This document shows, piece by piece, positions 35,029 through 44,785 of a stretch of DNA of 64,000 nt. Under the pieces are notes generated by a model. The model was given only the letters and a program-made list of their open reading frames with translations. It was not told the DNA's origin and did not search any database. Within the stretch, counting starts at the first letter, position 1, and each line of letters begins with the position of its first letter. This DNA is from Alteromonadaceae bacterium 2753L.S.0a.02 (GTDB lineage Bacteria > Pseudomonadota > Gammaproteobacteria > Pseudomonadales > Cellvibrionaceae): assembly GCA_007827375.1 (NCBI GenBank), contig VISH01000002.1, positions 1,327,001-1,391,000 on the forward strand, written 5' to 3'. Both the position numbers and the translations under genes were made by a program.

Positions 35029-35317
35029 GCGAGTTGATCAATCAACGCAATAGATCAAAAAACACACTAATTGCTCACCAATTTTAAAATGCAGAGAGTT
35101 TGTTTATTCGATTAACAAATAAATAAAGATATCTTTGCTAGAATAGAGTGGCAGCAAGAAGCTTGAAGAGTTATTTTTATTGTTGTCAGATATAAAGCCA
35201 ATACCTTTTAATCGCATTTATCTTTTAATGGATCGTGCATACCCCTTCACTTATAGCGTAAAGGAGTATTATTCGGCCTTGTGGAGATAATCAAATACGC
35301 GAAAAGGCAATACCGGA
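35029..35317. other. AT-rich intergenic region before the glycogen cluster
   Basis: About 290 bp with no supported gene. It holds an inverted repeat GTTGAT-CA-ATCAAC (35033-35046) with outer TTGC/GCAA arms, and a -10-like TAGAAT at 35139 without a clear -35 element. The glycogen promoter is probably in here. Confidence 0.5.
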
Positions 35318-35482
35318 ATGTTTACTGAACGCGTCGTTAAGGCAAGTTGTAAATACGGGTTTATTCATTCTAGGCAGATTAAAAATCTATTAATGCAGTC
35401 TTGCGGTATTTGTTTGTTATTTTTATTTGGCGCTTTGTTTGCAGGTAGTCAAACAAACCCATATCGAGCGGAACTTGTATGA
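35318..35482 (+). CDS. Possible 54-aa leader ORF with a hydrophobic helix, overlapping malQ
   Basis: Open frame from ATG 35318 to TGA 35480-35482, overlapping the malQ start in an ATGA arrangement. The product has a basic N-terminal half (ERVVKASCKYG, SRQIKNLL), then a hydrophobic segment (CGICLLFLFGALFAG) and a polar tail. Such an overlap suggests coupling, and malQ has only a weak Shine-Dalgarno of its own. Chance cannot be excluded because the region is AT-rich and the ORF's own ribosome site is poor. Confidence 0.3.
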   Translation: MFTERVVKASCKYGFIHSRQIKNLLMQSCGICLLFLFGALFAGSQTNPYRAELV

Positions 35483-37707
35483 GTGACTTGGATCGTCTTT
35501 TTTATTGGCGGGGCATTGCCGCAGATTACCTAAACTACCGCGGAGAGCATGTTGATGTTCCGCTCGAAAATCGCTTAACGCTGCTCGAAACTATGGGCTT
35601 GGATATTTCCAACGCCGAAGCCGTGGCAGAAGCCGCCTACGAGCTCGATGTGGGTCCCTGGCGTCATTTTATTCCCCCTCTACAAACTTATGTTGTTCAG
35701 AGTGACGAAAACCAAGCCGGATTTTATGTAAATCTGCATCCTGATAGATTGGGTATGGAGTTGGCGTGGAGCATCGCAGATGAAGGGGGAACCGTGATCG
35801 AAAAGGGCGCACTATTACCCAAGGGTGCGCCAGAGGTAGGCGATTATGTATATAACGGTAGCCGCTATTCGCGTCGTTTGATACACACCGAAACGAAAGA
35901 GCCGGGCTACTATAATGTGACTTTGACCCTGGCGGAAACTCACGACGAACCTATCGCAACGCTTAAAGAAACACCTGTTACGATTGATGTAAGTGGTCGT
36001 CTGGCAATCGCTCCTTATGCTGTTTATCAGCCTGGATGGCTCGCGGAACAGCAAAAATTATGGGGCTTTATTATCCAACTCTATACTATTCGCAGTGCAA
36101 GCGATTGGGGGATTGGCGATTTCAGTGATCTTGAGCAACTGATCGTTAAGTCGGCGTCTCATGGTGCAGATCTCATTGGGTTGAATCCCTTGCACGCATT
36201 ACTCCCGGATGTCGCAGAGCATAGTAGCCCATACAGCCCCAGTGATCGCCGCTTTATAAACCCCCTTTATATTGATCCGAAGAAGGTCGCTGGGTACGAT
36301 GCGGTTGTTGCGAAATTTGATGCTGAAGTACAGTCTCAACATCAAGAATTGTTAGTGGAGTTGAGGTCTTCGGAGCAGGTCGATTACGCGCGGGTAAAAG
36401 TTTTAAAATATCAGGTGCTCGAGAAAATATTCGACAATTTTTTTGATATTGAGTATGCCCAAGAAACCCCGCAGTGTGGTGCATTTAAAAAATTCATTAT
36501 CGAGTGCGGTGAGCCACTTTTGCAGTTTGCTGTATACGAATCCAATAACAACGACTGGCAGGGGGCACGCTACGGCAAGCTCCAGGCTCGCCTGGATGTT
36601 GCACCGGATTTCACTCTAGAGGAGCTTGCTGGCCTACCTGTTGAAATTCGAAAAACAATTCTATTTCACTGTTATTTGCAATGGCTCGCTCACGACCAGT
36701 TAGCGGCTTGTCAGCAGCTTGCAGAAAATATCGGCATGAAAGTCGGCTTGGTTAGAGATCTGGCGGTGGGTGCCGAAGGTGGTGGCGCTGAGGTAAGCTC
36801 TAATCCCGGTCAGTTTTGTACCAGGGCTTCGGTTGGTGCTCCACCTGATCCCCTAGCTGAGCAGGGGCAAAACTGGGGATTGCCACCGATGGACCCGGCC
36901 TTTTTACGCGAAACCGGTTTTGCACACTACATCCAAATTTTACGGGAAAATATGTCGCGTTGCGGCGCGTTGCGCATTGACCATGCTATGAGTCTCATGC
37001 GGCTCTGGTGGTGTCCACCCGGTACGACTGCAGATCACGGTGCGTATGTTTATTACCCCTTTGAAGATATGCTGGCACTTCTCTGCCTTGAGAGCCACCT
37101 AAACAAATGTGCAATCGTCGGAGAAGATTTAGGGGTGGTTCCTCATGAGTTTAGGGAAGCGATCACTCATGCAGGAATTTTTACAAATCGCGTGTTCTAT
37201 TTTGAAAAAGAGAATTACACGCATTTTAAACCACCTGAGAATTACGATGTTCATGCGCTCGCGATGGTAAATAATCACGATGTTCCCACCTTGAAAAGTT
37301 GGTGGGACGGTAACGATCTGATATTGCGAGATAAGTTGGGAATTTTCGAAGAGGGCGTCGATTACGATACTATGGTGGAGCAGCGACGTTTCGAAAAACA
37401 GCAGGTTCTCGATTTTCTACTTAAACTCGGAACCTTGCCTGCAGAGTGGTTAGACCTTGAAATAGAAAAACCTGCCAATGAATCTCTAATCTCAGCAATT
37501 CTTGCCACGGTCAGCCGGGTTGCTTCCTGGTTATACGTGATTCAACTTGAGGATGTCATACTGATGGAAGCGCCGGTAAATGTCCCAGGTACTTATAAAG
37601 AATATCCTAATTGGCAGCGTAAGCTGAGTGCGGGTATCGAGGAAATATTTGACAATAAAAATGTACAGGCGCTGCTTTCGCGAGTCAACGCCGAACGAAA
37701 TAGTTAG
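35479..37707 (+). CDS. malQ: 4-alpha-glucanotransferase (amylomaltase, GH77)
   Basis: Transfers 1,4-alpha-glucan segments between maltodextrins. 742 residues, with an N-terminal extension of about 180 residues as in the E. coli-type enzyme. GH77 catalytic residues are visible: nucleophile Asp in LRIDHAMSLMRLWW, acid/base Glu in VGEDLGVVP, and Asp in NNHDVPTLKSWW. The Ser/Pro-rich HSSPYSPSDRRF segment is also a family feature. It opens a six-gene glycogen cluster all on this strand, 20 bp before glgB. Confidence 0.95.
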   Translation: MSDLDRLFYWRGIAADYLNYRGEHVDVPLENRLTLLETMGLDISNAEAVAEAAYELDVGPWRHFIPPLQTYVVQSDENQAGFYVNLHPDRLGMELAWSIADEGGTVIEKGALLPKGAPEVGDYVYNGSRYSRRLIHTETKEPGYYNVTLTLAETHDEPIATLKETPVTIDVSGRLAIAPYAVYQPGWLAEQQKLWGFIIQLYTIRSASDWGIGDFSDLEQLIVKSASHGADLIGLNPLHALLPDVAEHSSPYSPSDRRFINPLYIDPKKVAGYDAVVAKFDAEVQSQHQELLVELRSSEQVDYARVKVLKYQVLEKIFDNFFDIEYAQETPQCGAFKKFIIECGEPLLQFAVYESNNNDWQGARYGKLQARLDVAPDFTLEELAGLPVEIRKTILFHCYLQWLAHDQLAACQQLAENIGMKVGLVRDLAVGAEGGGAEVSSNPGQFCTRASVGAPPDPLAEQGQNWGLPPMDPAFLRETGFAHYIQILRENMSRCGALRIDHAMSLMRLWWCPPGTTADHGAYVYYPFEDMLALLCLESHLNKCAIVGEDLGVVPHEFREAITHAGIFTNRVFYFEKENYTHFKPPENYDVHALAMVNNHDVPTLKSWWDGNDLILRDKLGIFEEGVDYDTMVEQRRFEKQQVLDFLLKLGTLPAEWLDLEIEKPANESLISAILATVSRVASWLYVIQLEDVILMEAPVNVPGTYKEYPNWQRKLSAGIEEIFDNKNVQALLSRVNAERNS

Positions 37708-37727
37708 TTGCGGAGAAATATAACAAT

Positions 37728-39929
37728 ATGGGTATTCTGACAGAAGATGTCGTTCAATCTATTGTAAATTCCGATTGCGAAGATATTTTTGCCTGGCTGG
37801 GATGCCATCAATTAAACCCACATGAAATAGAGTTTCGTGTTTTTCTACCTGATGCAGACCTGGTAGAAATTTTCGATTATGACAATAAAACGTTTCTGTT
37901 CAAGCTAGAAAAAATTCATCCTGCCGGTTTATTTGTTGGTCGTATGGGGGGGCAGCGATACGAACGTTATCTCCTCAATGTTTGTTATAACGGCATTTTT
38001 TCTTTGTTGGAAGATCCCTACCGTTTTGGCTCCAGCATAGGTCAACAGGATCTATACCTCTTTGGTGAGGGAACTCATGAGAGCGCTTACAAATTTATGG
38101 GAGCCCAGCTAAAGGAGGTTGATGGCGTCTCGGGGTGTATGTTTGCTGTATGGGCACCGAATGCCCGCCGAGTGTCAGTGGTCGGAGGGTTTAATCATTG
38201 GGATGGTCGCAAACACATGATGCGCAAACATATTCCCAGCGGTATATGGGAAATATTTGTTCCGGGTGTTTCCGAGGGCGCAGAGTACAAGTACGAGCTA
38301 AAAGCGCGGGACGGTAATCTGCTTCCCCATAAATCAGATCCATATGGTTTTTTTGCGCAGTGTCCGCCAGAGCGGGCATCGCGAGTTTATGATAACAATC
38401 AATACGCTTGGCAAGATTCGGATTGGCATCAAATTAAATACCGTTACACCAAGCGCGATAAACCAATTTCGATCTATGAAGTTCATTTAGGATCATGGAA
38501 GCGTGTACCAGATGAAAATCATCGCTATCTAACCTATCGCGAGCTTGCCCAGGAGCTAATTCCCTATGTAAAGCAAATGGGCTTTACTCACATCCAGCTT
38601 ATGCCAGTAAGCGAGTTTCCCTTTGATGGCAGCTGGGGTTACCAGCCTGTTGGATTGTTTGCCCCCACAAGTCGATTCGGTACTCCTGATGATTTTAAAT
38701 ATTTTGTTGATCAATGCCATCTTGCTGAAATTGCAGTACTTATCGATTGGGTTCCCGGCCACTTTCCGACAGATGAACACGGATTGGGTCGCTTTGACGG
38801 CACCCCTCTTTATGAGCACGCCGATAGTCGCCAGGGCTTTCATCCCGATTGGAATACCTACATCTTTAATTACGGGCGCAAGGAAGTCGCCAATTATTTG
38901 ATGGCAAACGCGCTCTATTGGCTGGAGGTTTTTCATATTGATGGATTGCGCGTTGATGCTGTGGCGTCAATGCTTTATCTCGATTACAGTCGCAATGAAG
39001 GCGAATGGTTACCCAATGCATTCGGTGGTCGTGAGAATCTTGAAGCCATTGATTTTCTAAAACATGTTAACGAACGAGTTTATAAGAATTTTCCAGATGC
39101 AATGATGGTTGCTGAGGAATCGACTGCATGGCCCGGGGTTTCCAAGCCCACACATTTCGGTGGCCTGGGCTTTGGGTTCAAGTGGAATATGGGGTGGATG
39201 AATGACAGTTTGGAATACATTTCTAAAGAGCCGATTCATCGTCAGTATCATCACCACGACATGACTTTTAGCTTGTATTACGCTTTCAGTGAAAATTTTA
39301 TTTTACCGTTGAGTCATGATGAAGTTGTCCATGGGAAACGCTCAATCTTGGGGAGGATGCCCGGTGACAGCTGGCAGCAGTTTGCAAACTTGCGTGCTTA
39401 TTATTCGTTTATGTGGACTCACCCAGGTAAGAAACTCCTCTTCATGGGAAGCGAATTTGCACAAGGCGCTGAATGGAATCACAACAACAGCCTCGATTGG
39501 CATCAACTGGAAATTGATGAGCATGCCAGCGTACAGCGTCTTATTACAGATTTAAATAAAGTATATGTAGCCACTCCGGCGCTATATGAATTAGACAGTG
39601 AGGGTTCCGGTTTCGAGTGGGTGGAGGCAGATGATCGACACAACTCGGTTTTTGTTTTTTACCGCAAGGCAAACGATGGCAAATCCAAAGTTCTCGTTGT
39701 ATGTAACTTTACACCGGTAGTGCGTGAGTCGTATCGCGTGGGAGTGAATGATCCGGGTGTATACACAGAAATATTGAATACTGATGATTCCCGTTACGGG
39801 GGTGGCAATATCGGCAATAAAAAGCCGATCGAATCCCAAGCCAAAGACTGGCACTTTCGAGAGCATTCTATCGAAGTGACGATTCCACCTCTGGCAACCT
39901 TGATTTTTTCGTGCCAGGAATCTGAGTGA
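37728..39929 (+). CDS. glgB: 1,4-alpha-glucan branching enzyme (GH13)
   Basis: Introduces alpha-1,6 branches into glycogen. 733 residues: N-terminal CBM48-like region near 120-220 (AVWAPNARRVSVVGGFNHWDG), then the GH13 barrel. Nucleophile Asp is in GLRVDAVASMLY, the acid/base Glu in MVAEESTAWP and the third Asp in LSHDEVVHGK. GCGGAG precedes the ATG. The full-length N-terminus matches the long GlgB class seen in E. coli. Confidence 0.97.
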   Translation: MGILTEDVVQSIVNSDCEDIFAWLGCHQLNPHEIEFRVFLPDADLVEIFDYDNKTFLFKLEKIHPAGLFVGRMGGQRYERYLLNVCYNGIFSLLEDPYRFGSSIGQQDLYLFGEGTHESAYKFMGAQLKEVDGVSGCMFAVWAPNARRVSVVGGFNHWDGRKHMMRKHIPSGIWEIFVPGVSEGAEYKYELKARDGNLLPHKSDPYGFFAQCPPERASRVYDNNQYAWQDSDWHQIKYRYTKRDKPISIYEVHLGSWKRVPDENHRYLTYRELAQELIPYVKQMGFTHIQLMPVSEFPFDGSWGYQPVGLFAPTSRFGTPDDFKYFVDQCHLAEIAVLIDWVPGHFPTDEHGLGRFDGTPLYEHADSRQGFHPDWNTYIFNYGRKEVANYLMANALYWLEVFHIDGLRVDAVASMLYLDYSRNEGEWLPNAFGGRENLEAIDFLKHVNERVYKNFPDAMMVAEESTAWPGVSKPTHFGGLGFGFKWNMGWMNDSLEYISKEPIHRQYHHHDMTFSLYYAFSENFILPLSHDEVVHGKRSILGRMPGDSWQQFANLRAYYSFMWTHPGKKLLFMGSEFAQGAEWNHNNSLDWHQLEIDEHASVQRLITDLNKVYVATPALYELDSEGSGFEWVEADDRHNSVFVFYRKANDGKSKVLVVCNFTPVVRESYRVGVNDPGVYTEILNTDDSRYGGGNIGNKKPIESQAKDWHFREHSIEVTIPPLATLIFSCQESE

Positions 39930-40010
39930 GCCCTATTGAAAATCAGCATATTGCCCCTGAATTTGTCAGCACCAACGGCATGTTGCGACTAACGAAATTT
40001 GAGATAAGCA

Positions 40011-42212
40011 GTGAAAGTGGTTTTTAAAAATAAGCGTAATTTCACTACAAAAGAGGGTAAGGCCTATCCCTTAGGTGCGACTGTGCTCGATAATGGAGTG
40101 AACTTCGCGCTGTTCTCAGGCAATGCAACGCGTGTCGATTTGTGTTTGTTTGATGAGGAAGATATTGAAGTTGCTCGGTTAAATTTAAAGGGACCGACAG
40201 AACAGGTATGGCATCTAATGGTTGAAGGTCTTGGCGCTGGCGCTAAATACGCGTATCGCGTGCATGGTGCTTTTGAGCCGGAAAACGGGCATCGCTTCAA
40301 CGCAAAAAAACTGCTCCTCGATCCTTACGCCCGTAAGTTATCGGTTCCATTCGAATGGTCCAATAGTTTATACGCTTATGAATTGGAAAACGCCAAGCTC
40401 GATTTAAACGCGAGTAAGTCCGATAGCGCCGCTTCTCTACCTAAGTGTGTCGTCGTAGATGAGCGTAGCCGCGCCCAATCTGGGGAGCAGGGTCGTCCCC
40501 ATAAGCCGAGAGTAGCCTGGTGTGATACTGTGCTCTACGAGTGCCATGTTAAGGGTTTTACCAAACTGCATCCGGCAGTGAGTGACGCTCACAAAGGGAC
40601 TTTCGCTGGCATGATGCATCCAGAGGTTATTGGGTATCTTAAAGATCTCGGCGTCACAACTGTAGAGTTATTGCCTGTTCATCAATTTGTATCGGAATAT
40701 TTTCTAATCGGCAATAGCCTGAGTAATTATTGGGGTTACAACACGCTCTGTTTCTTTGCTGTGCACCCAAGTTATTTAAGTCAGGGCGACATCAGTGAGT
40801 TTCGCGAAATGGTGGATGCCTATCACGAGGCCGGGCTCGAAGTTGTTTTAGATGTTGTTTATAACCATACAGCTGAGGGCAATCAGCTTGGCCCCACCTT
40901 GAGTTTGCGGGGTATAGACAACATTTCTTATTACTCGCTGCAGGCTCACGACAAGCGTTACTACGTTAATGATACTGGTTGTGGCAACACTTTAAATTTA
41001 AAACACCCTCGGGTTTTGCAGTTGGTTATGGATAGCCTGCGCTATTGGTACTGTGATGTGGGGGTTGATGGTTTCCGATTTGATCTGGCAACCGTTTTGG
41101 GGCGTGAATCCTATGGGTTTGATTCTGGAGCAGGTTTCCTCGATGCAGTGAGGCAAGATCCACACCTCGCAGGCTGTAAGCTAATTGCAGAACCATGGGA
41201 CATCGGGCCTGGGGGGTATCAGCTGGGCAATTTTCCCAGTGGCTGGAGTGAGTGGAACGACCGCTATCGTGACACTTGCCGGCGCTACTGGCGCGGAGAT
41301 CGCGGTATCGTTCCCGAGTTCGCCCGTCGTATTCACGGCAGCTCCGATTTTTTTGAATATTCCGGAAGAGGTCCGGCCGCCAGCATAAATTTTATCACCA
41401 GTCACGATGGCTTTACGCTCCACGATTTAGTGACCTACAACCAAAAACATAACGAACTTAACAAAGAGGAAAACCGCGACGGTCACAACGGTAATTTCAG
41501 CTATAACTATGGTGAAGAGGGGGAAACCAAAGATCCCTGGCTTTTGAATTTAAGGTTGCGCCAAAAGCGGAATATGTTGGCGACACTGATTCTTTCACAA
41601 GGAACACCGATGATACTCGGCGGCGATGAAATGAATCGTTCGCAAAAAGGTAACAATAACGCCTATTGCCAGGACAATTCGCTCAATTGGGTGGCGTGGG
41701 ATAGCATTGATCGTGTTGCTAAAGATCTTCAGGGCTTCGTAAGCTATGTATTGTCATTAAGACGTAAATATCCACTACTCACGGCCAAACGCTACATTCA
41801 TCGCCCCGATGAGCCAGATAACGAAGTCAAATGTGTGGTGCGCTGGGTAAATTCACTGGGTTCCGATATGGCGGAAAGTGAATGGAATAATCAAGACCTT
41901 AAAGCTTTTGGATGGATACTGGAGCAATATCCGGTGTTTTGTCGTATTTTCCCTGACGATGCAGAAAGTGATTCACTGTTTGTAGAGCAGGAAAAAAGCC
42001 GTATTTTGATTCTCTTTAATTCTGGCGAAGGGGATTTAGTGTTCAAAGTTCCCATTGGTACCCCCGATGCAGATGGTATTGAAGCCAATTATTGGGATTG
42101 CGTGCTCGACACCTATGAAAGCGATGGAATCCCCAAAACACTGATTCAAAAACGGGGTGGCAAGGTGTTGCTCCGGGCTCGCTCGATGCAAATGTTGATC
42201 GCGAAATTTTAG
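40011..42212 (+). CDS. glgX: Glycogen debranching enzyme, isoamylase type
   Basis: Hydrolyses alpha-1,6 branches of limit dextrins. 733 residues with an N-terminal CBM48 (GATVLDNGVNFALFSGNATRV) and GH13 catalytic residues: Asp in GVDGFRFDLATVLG, Glu in LIAEPWDIGPGGYQ, Asp in TSHDGFTLHDL. GTG start with GAGATAAG upstream, 81 bp after glgB. Confidence 0.95.
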   Translation: MKVVFKNKRNFTTKEGKAYPLGATVLDNGVNFALFSGNATRVDLCLFDEEDIEVARLNLKGPTEQVWHLMVEGLGAGAKYAYRVHGAFEPENGHRFNAKKLLLDPYARKLSVPFEWSNSLYAYELENAKLDLNASKSDSAASLPKCVVVDERSRAQSGEQGRPHKPRVAWCDTVLYECHVKGFTKLHPAVSDAHKGTFAGMMHPEVIGYLKDLGVTTVELLPVHQFVSEYFLIGNSLSNYWGYNTLCFFAVHPSYLSQGDISEFREMVDAYHEAGLEVVLDVVYNHTAEGNQLGPTLSLRGIDNISYYSLQAHDKRYYVNDTGCGNTLNLKHPRVLQLVMDSLRYWYCDVGVDGFRFDLATVLGRESYGFDSGAGFLDAVRQDPHLAGCKLIAEPWDIGPGGYQLGNFPSGWSEWNDRYRDTCRRYWRGDRGIVPEFARRIHGSSDFFEYSGRGPAASINFITSHDGFTLHDLVTYNQKHNELNKEENRDGHNGNFSYNYGEEGETKDPWLLNLRLRQKRNMLATLILSQGTPMILGGDEMNRSQKGNNNAYCQDNSLNWVAWDSIDRVAKDLQGFVSYVLSLRRKYPLLTAKRYIHRPDEPDNEVKCVVRWVNSLGSDMAESEWNNQDLKAFGWILEQYPVFCRIFPDDAESDSLFVEQEKSRILILFNSGEGDLVFKVPIGTPDADGIEANYWDCVLDTYESDGIPKTLIQKRGGKVLLRARSMQMLIAKF

Positions 42213-42252
42213 CAATACGAGATTATTCTCTATAAATCGTGAGGAAGGTGTT

Positions 42253-44703
42253 ATGGAATCAAAATATATTAAACCTGTTCTCAGTAATGATCACGAAGAA
42301 GTCAAAGACGACCTTCATCGGCATTTCAATTTTACCTTAGGGCGCTTTGATACCGATGATATCAGCGGCTATATGCTGACGGCTTTAGCATTGACTGTGC
42401 GTGATCGATTGATGGAGCGGTGGCGTATAACCAAGTCTCACGAAACGGGAGCAAAGATTCGCAAAGTCTATTATCTATCGTTGGAGTTTTTGCTGGGGCG
42501 TAGTCTTGGCAATGCCATTTTGAATTTGAACATGCAGGATTCTGTACGGCAGGCGCTGGGTGATTTTAGCTGCGTGCTAGAAAATATCGAAATGGATGAA
42601 AAGGACGCGGGCCTGGGCAACGGTGGTCTTGGACGGTTGGCGGCGTGCTTTATGGATTCCTGTGCAACCCTGGCTTTGCCGGTTATTGGCTATGGGATTC
42701 GCTACGAGTACGGCATGTTTCAGCAAAGCTTTGTGGAAGGGCGCCAAGTGGAACAACCTGATCACTGGCTAATTGCTGGTAACCCCTGGGAAATTGAGCG
42801 ACCTGGGCATTCCCAGGTGGTGCGTTTTTACGGGCGTTCTGAATATTACACTAATCACTTGGGGCGCAGTTGTGTGCGTTGGATAGACACTCAGAATGTG
42901 CTAGCCGTGCCTTACGACATGCCAATTCCAGGCTATAAGAACGACAAAGTCAATACCTTGCGTTTGTGGAAAGCTGCAGCAACAGAGGAATTTAATCTTC
43001 AGGAATTCAACGAAGGTGATTATGCTGACGCTGTGGCGCAAAAAAATCTCGCTGAGCAAATTACCATGGTGCTCTATCCCAATGATGCCAGTGAGAACGG
43101 TAAGGAATTACGTTTACGACAGCAATATTTCTTGGCGTCTGCCAGTTTGCAGGATGTGATAGCAGATTGGATAAAAGAACACGGATCAGATCTTAGTGAT
43201 TTCGCCAAATACAACTGCTTCCAACTAAATGATACTCACCCCACTTTAGCGGTCGCGGAACTTATGCGATTGCTGGTCGATGTGCATGGTCTCGAATGGG
43301 ATGACGCTTGGCAAATTACCTGCGACACCATGGCGTACACCAATCATACGTTGTTGCCTGAAGCCTTGGAGCGTTGGTCGGTCCACTTAATGGGGGAATT
43401 GTTACCTCGCCTGTTGGATATCATCTATGAAATCAATGCGCGTTTTCTCGCAGTGGTCGCTCACAAATGGCCTGGTGATGTCGCTCGGCAGCAGCGCATG
43501 TCTCTTATCGAAGAAGGAGAGCATCCCCAGGTGCGCATGGCTTATCTTGCCATCGTGGGAAGTTTTTCTGTAAATGGTGTGGCCGAGCTGCATTCTAGAC
43601 TGTTAACAACGGGATTATTTAGAGATTTTTATGAACTGTGGCCAGAAAAATTTAACAATAAAACGAACGGTGTGACTCCACGACGCTGGTTGGCACACTG
43701 TAACCGTGGCTTGGGTGATTTACTTACAGAAATTATTGGCGGAGAGTGGAAAACGAATCTTGCACTCGTCGAAAAACTAACACCATATGCGGATGATCCA
43801 GAATTTCAAGCTCGCTGGGAGCAGGTAAAACAAAATAACAAAGAGCGCTTACGCGAACGCGTCGTGCAAAAATGTGGTGTGGATTTCGATCCGCAAAGTT
43901 TGTTTGATGTTCAGGTTAAACGAATACACGAATATAAACGTCAACTCCTTAATATTCTGCACGTGATCCACCTCTACGATCGAATAACACGTGGTGACAC
44001 AGTTGGTATGGTGCCTCGTTCGGTATTGCTTGGTGGTAAAGCCGCACCTGGTTATGCATTGGCGAAGCTTATTATTAAGCTGGCGAACAATGTTGCCAAA
44101 GTTATTAATTCTGATAAGGCCGTAACTCCATGGCTAAAAATGGCCTTCCTGCCAAATTATCGGGTTAAATCCATGGAGACCATTTGCCCCGCTGCCGATC
44201 TTTCTGAGCAAATTTCTACAGCGGGAAAAGAGGCTTCTGGCACGGGTAACATGAAATTCATGATGAACGGTGCCCTAACAATTGGGACCTACGACGGCGC
44301 TAATATTGAAATATTGGATGCAGTTGGGGAGGAGCACTTCTTTCTTTTTGGCTTACGTGTTGAGGATATTCCAGAATTCAGGCTCCATAATGATCCTAAC
44401 CACATCATTGAAAAAGATGAGGATTTAAAGAGAGTAATGCGTTTAATTGAATGCGGTCATTTTAGCATGTTCGAACCTGGAATATTCGAACCGATTATTC
44501 GTTCGATTCGTAACCCCATGGACCCGTGGATGGTCGCCGCCGATTTTAGAAGTTACGTTGATGCGCAAAAGCAAGTTGCTGAAGCCTATACCAATCGCAG
44601 CAGTTGGTTGCGTTCCAGTATTTTGAATACCGCCGCCAGTGGGTACTTTTCCAGCGATAGAACCATCTCTGACTACGCCCGCGAAATTTGGAAATTAAAA
44701 TAA
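42253..44703 (+). CDS. glgP: Glycogen/maltodextrin phosphorylase
   Basis: Releases glucose-1-phosphate from alpha-glucans. 816 residues, normal length. The pyridoxal-phosphate Lys is residue 668 in EASGTGNMKFMMNGALTIGT; GNGGLGRLAACFMDS near 125 and GVTPRRWL are further hallmarks. AGGAAGG precedes the ATG. It runs with the debranching enzyme that removes branches blocking it. Confidence 0.97.
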   Translation: MESKYIKPVLSNDHEEVKDDLHRHFNFTLGRFDTDDISGYMLTALALTVRDRLMERWRITKSHETGAKIRKVYYLSLEFLLGRSLGNAILNLNMQDSVRQALGDFSCVLENIEMDEKDAGLGNGGLGRLAACFMDSCATLALPVIGYGIRYEYGMFQQSFVEGRQVEQPDHWLIAGNPWEIERPGHSQVVRFYGRSEYYTNHLGRSCVRWIDTQNVLAVPYDMPIPGYKNDKVNTLRLWKAAATEEFNLQEFNEGDYADAVAQKNLAEQITMVLYPNDASENGKELRLRQQYFLASASLQDVIADWIKEHGSDLSDFAKYNCFQLNDTHPTLAVAELMRLLVDVHGLEWDDAWQITCDTMAYTNHTLLPEALERWSVHLMGELLPRLLDIIYEINARFLAVVAHKWPGDVARQQRMSLIEEGEHPQVRMAYLAIVGSFSVNGVAELHSRLLTTGLFRDFYELWPEKFNNKTNGVTPRRWLAHCNRGLGDLLTEIIGGEWKTNLALVEKLTPYADDPEFQARWEQVKQNNKERLRERVVQKCGVDFDPQSLFDVQVKRIHEYKRQLLNILHVIHLYDRITRGDTVGMVPRSVLLGGKAAPGYALAKLIIKLANNVAKVINSDKAVTPWLKMAFLPNYRVKSMETICPAADLSEQISTAGKEASGTGNMKFMMNGALTIGTYDGANIEILDAVGEEHFFLFGLRVEDIPEFRLHNDPNHIIEKDEDLKRVMRLIECGHFSMFEPGIFEPIIRSIRNPMDPWMVAADFRSYVDAQKQVAEAYTNRSSWLRSSILNTAASGYFSSDRTISDYAREIWKLK

Positions 44704-44785
44704 ATATTAAACCTACTAGTTAGATGAATACCAGCGCAGCTAAGTTGATTAGAGGTTCCCTAACTAACACTATTGGAGGAAGCCG

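Noticed and set aside
41185..41423. Open frames on both strands inside glgX
   Set aside because: They lie wholly within the conserved catalytic domain of glgX and show no independent start signals.
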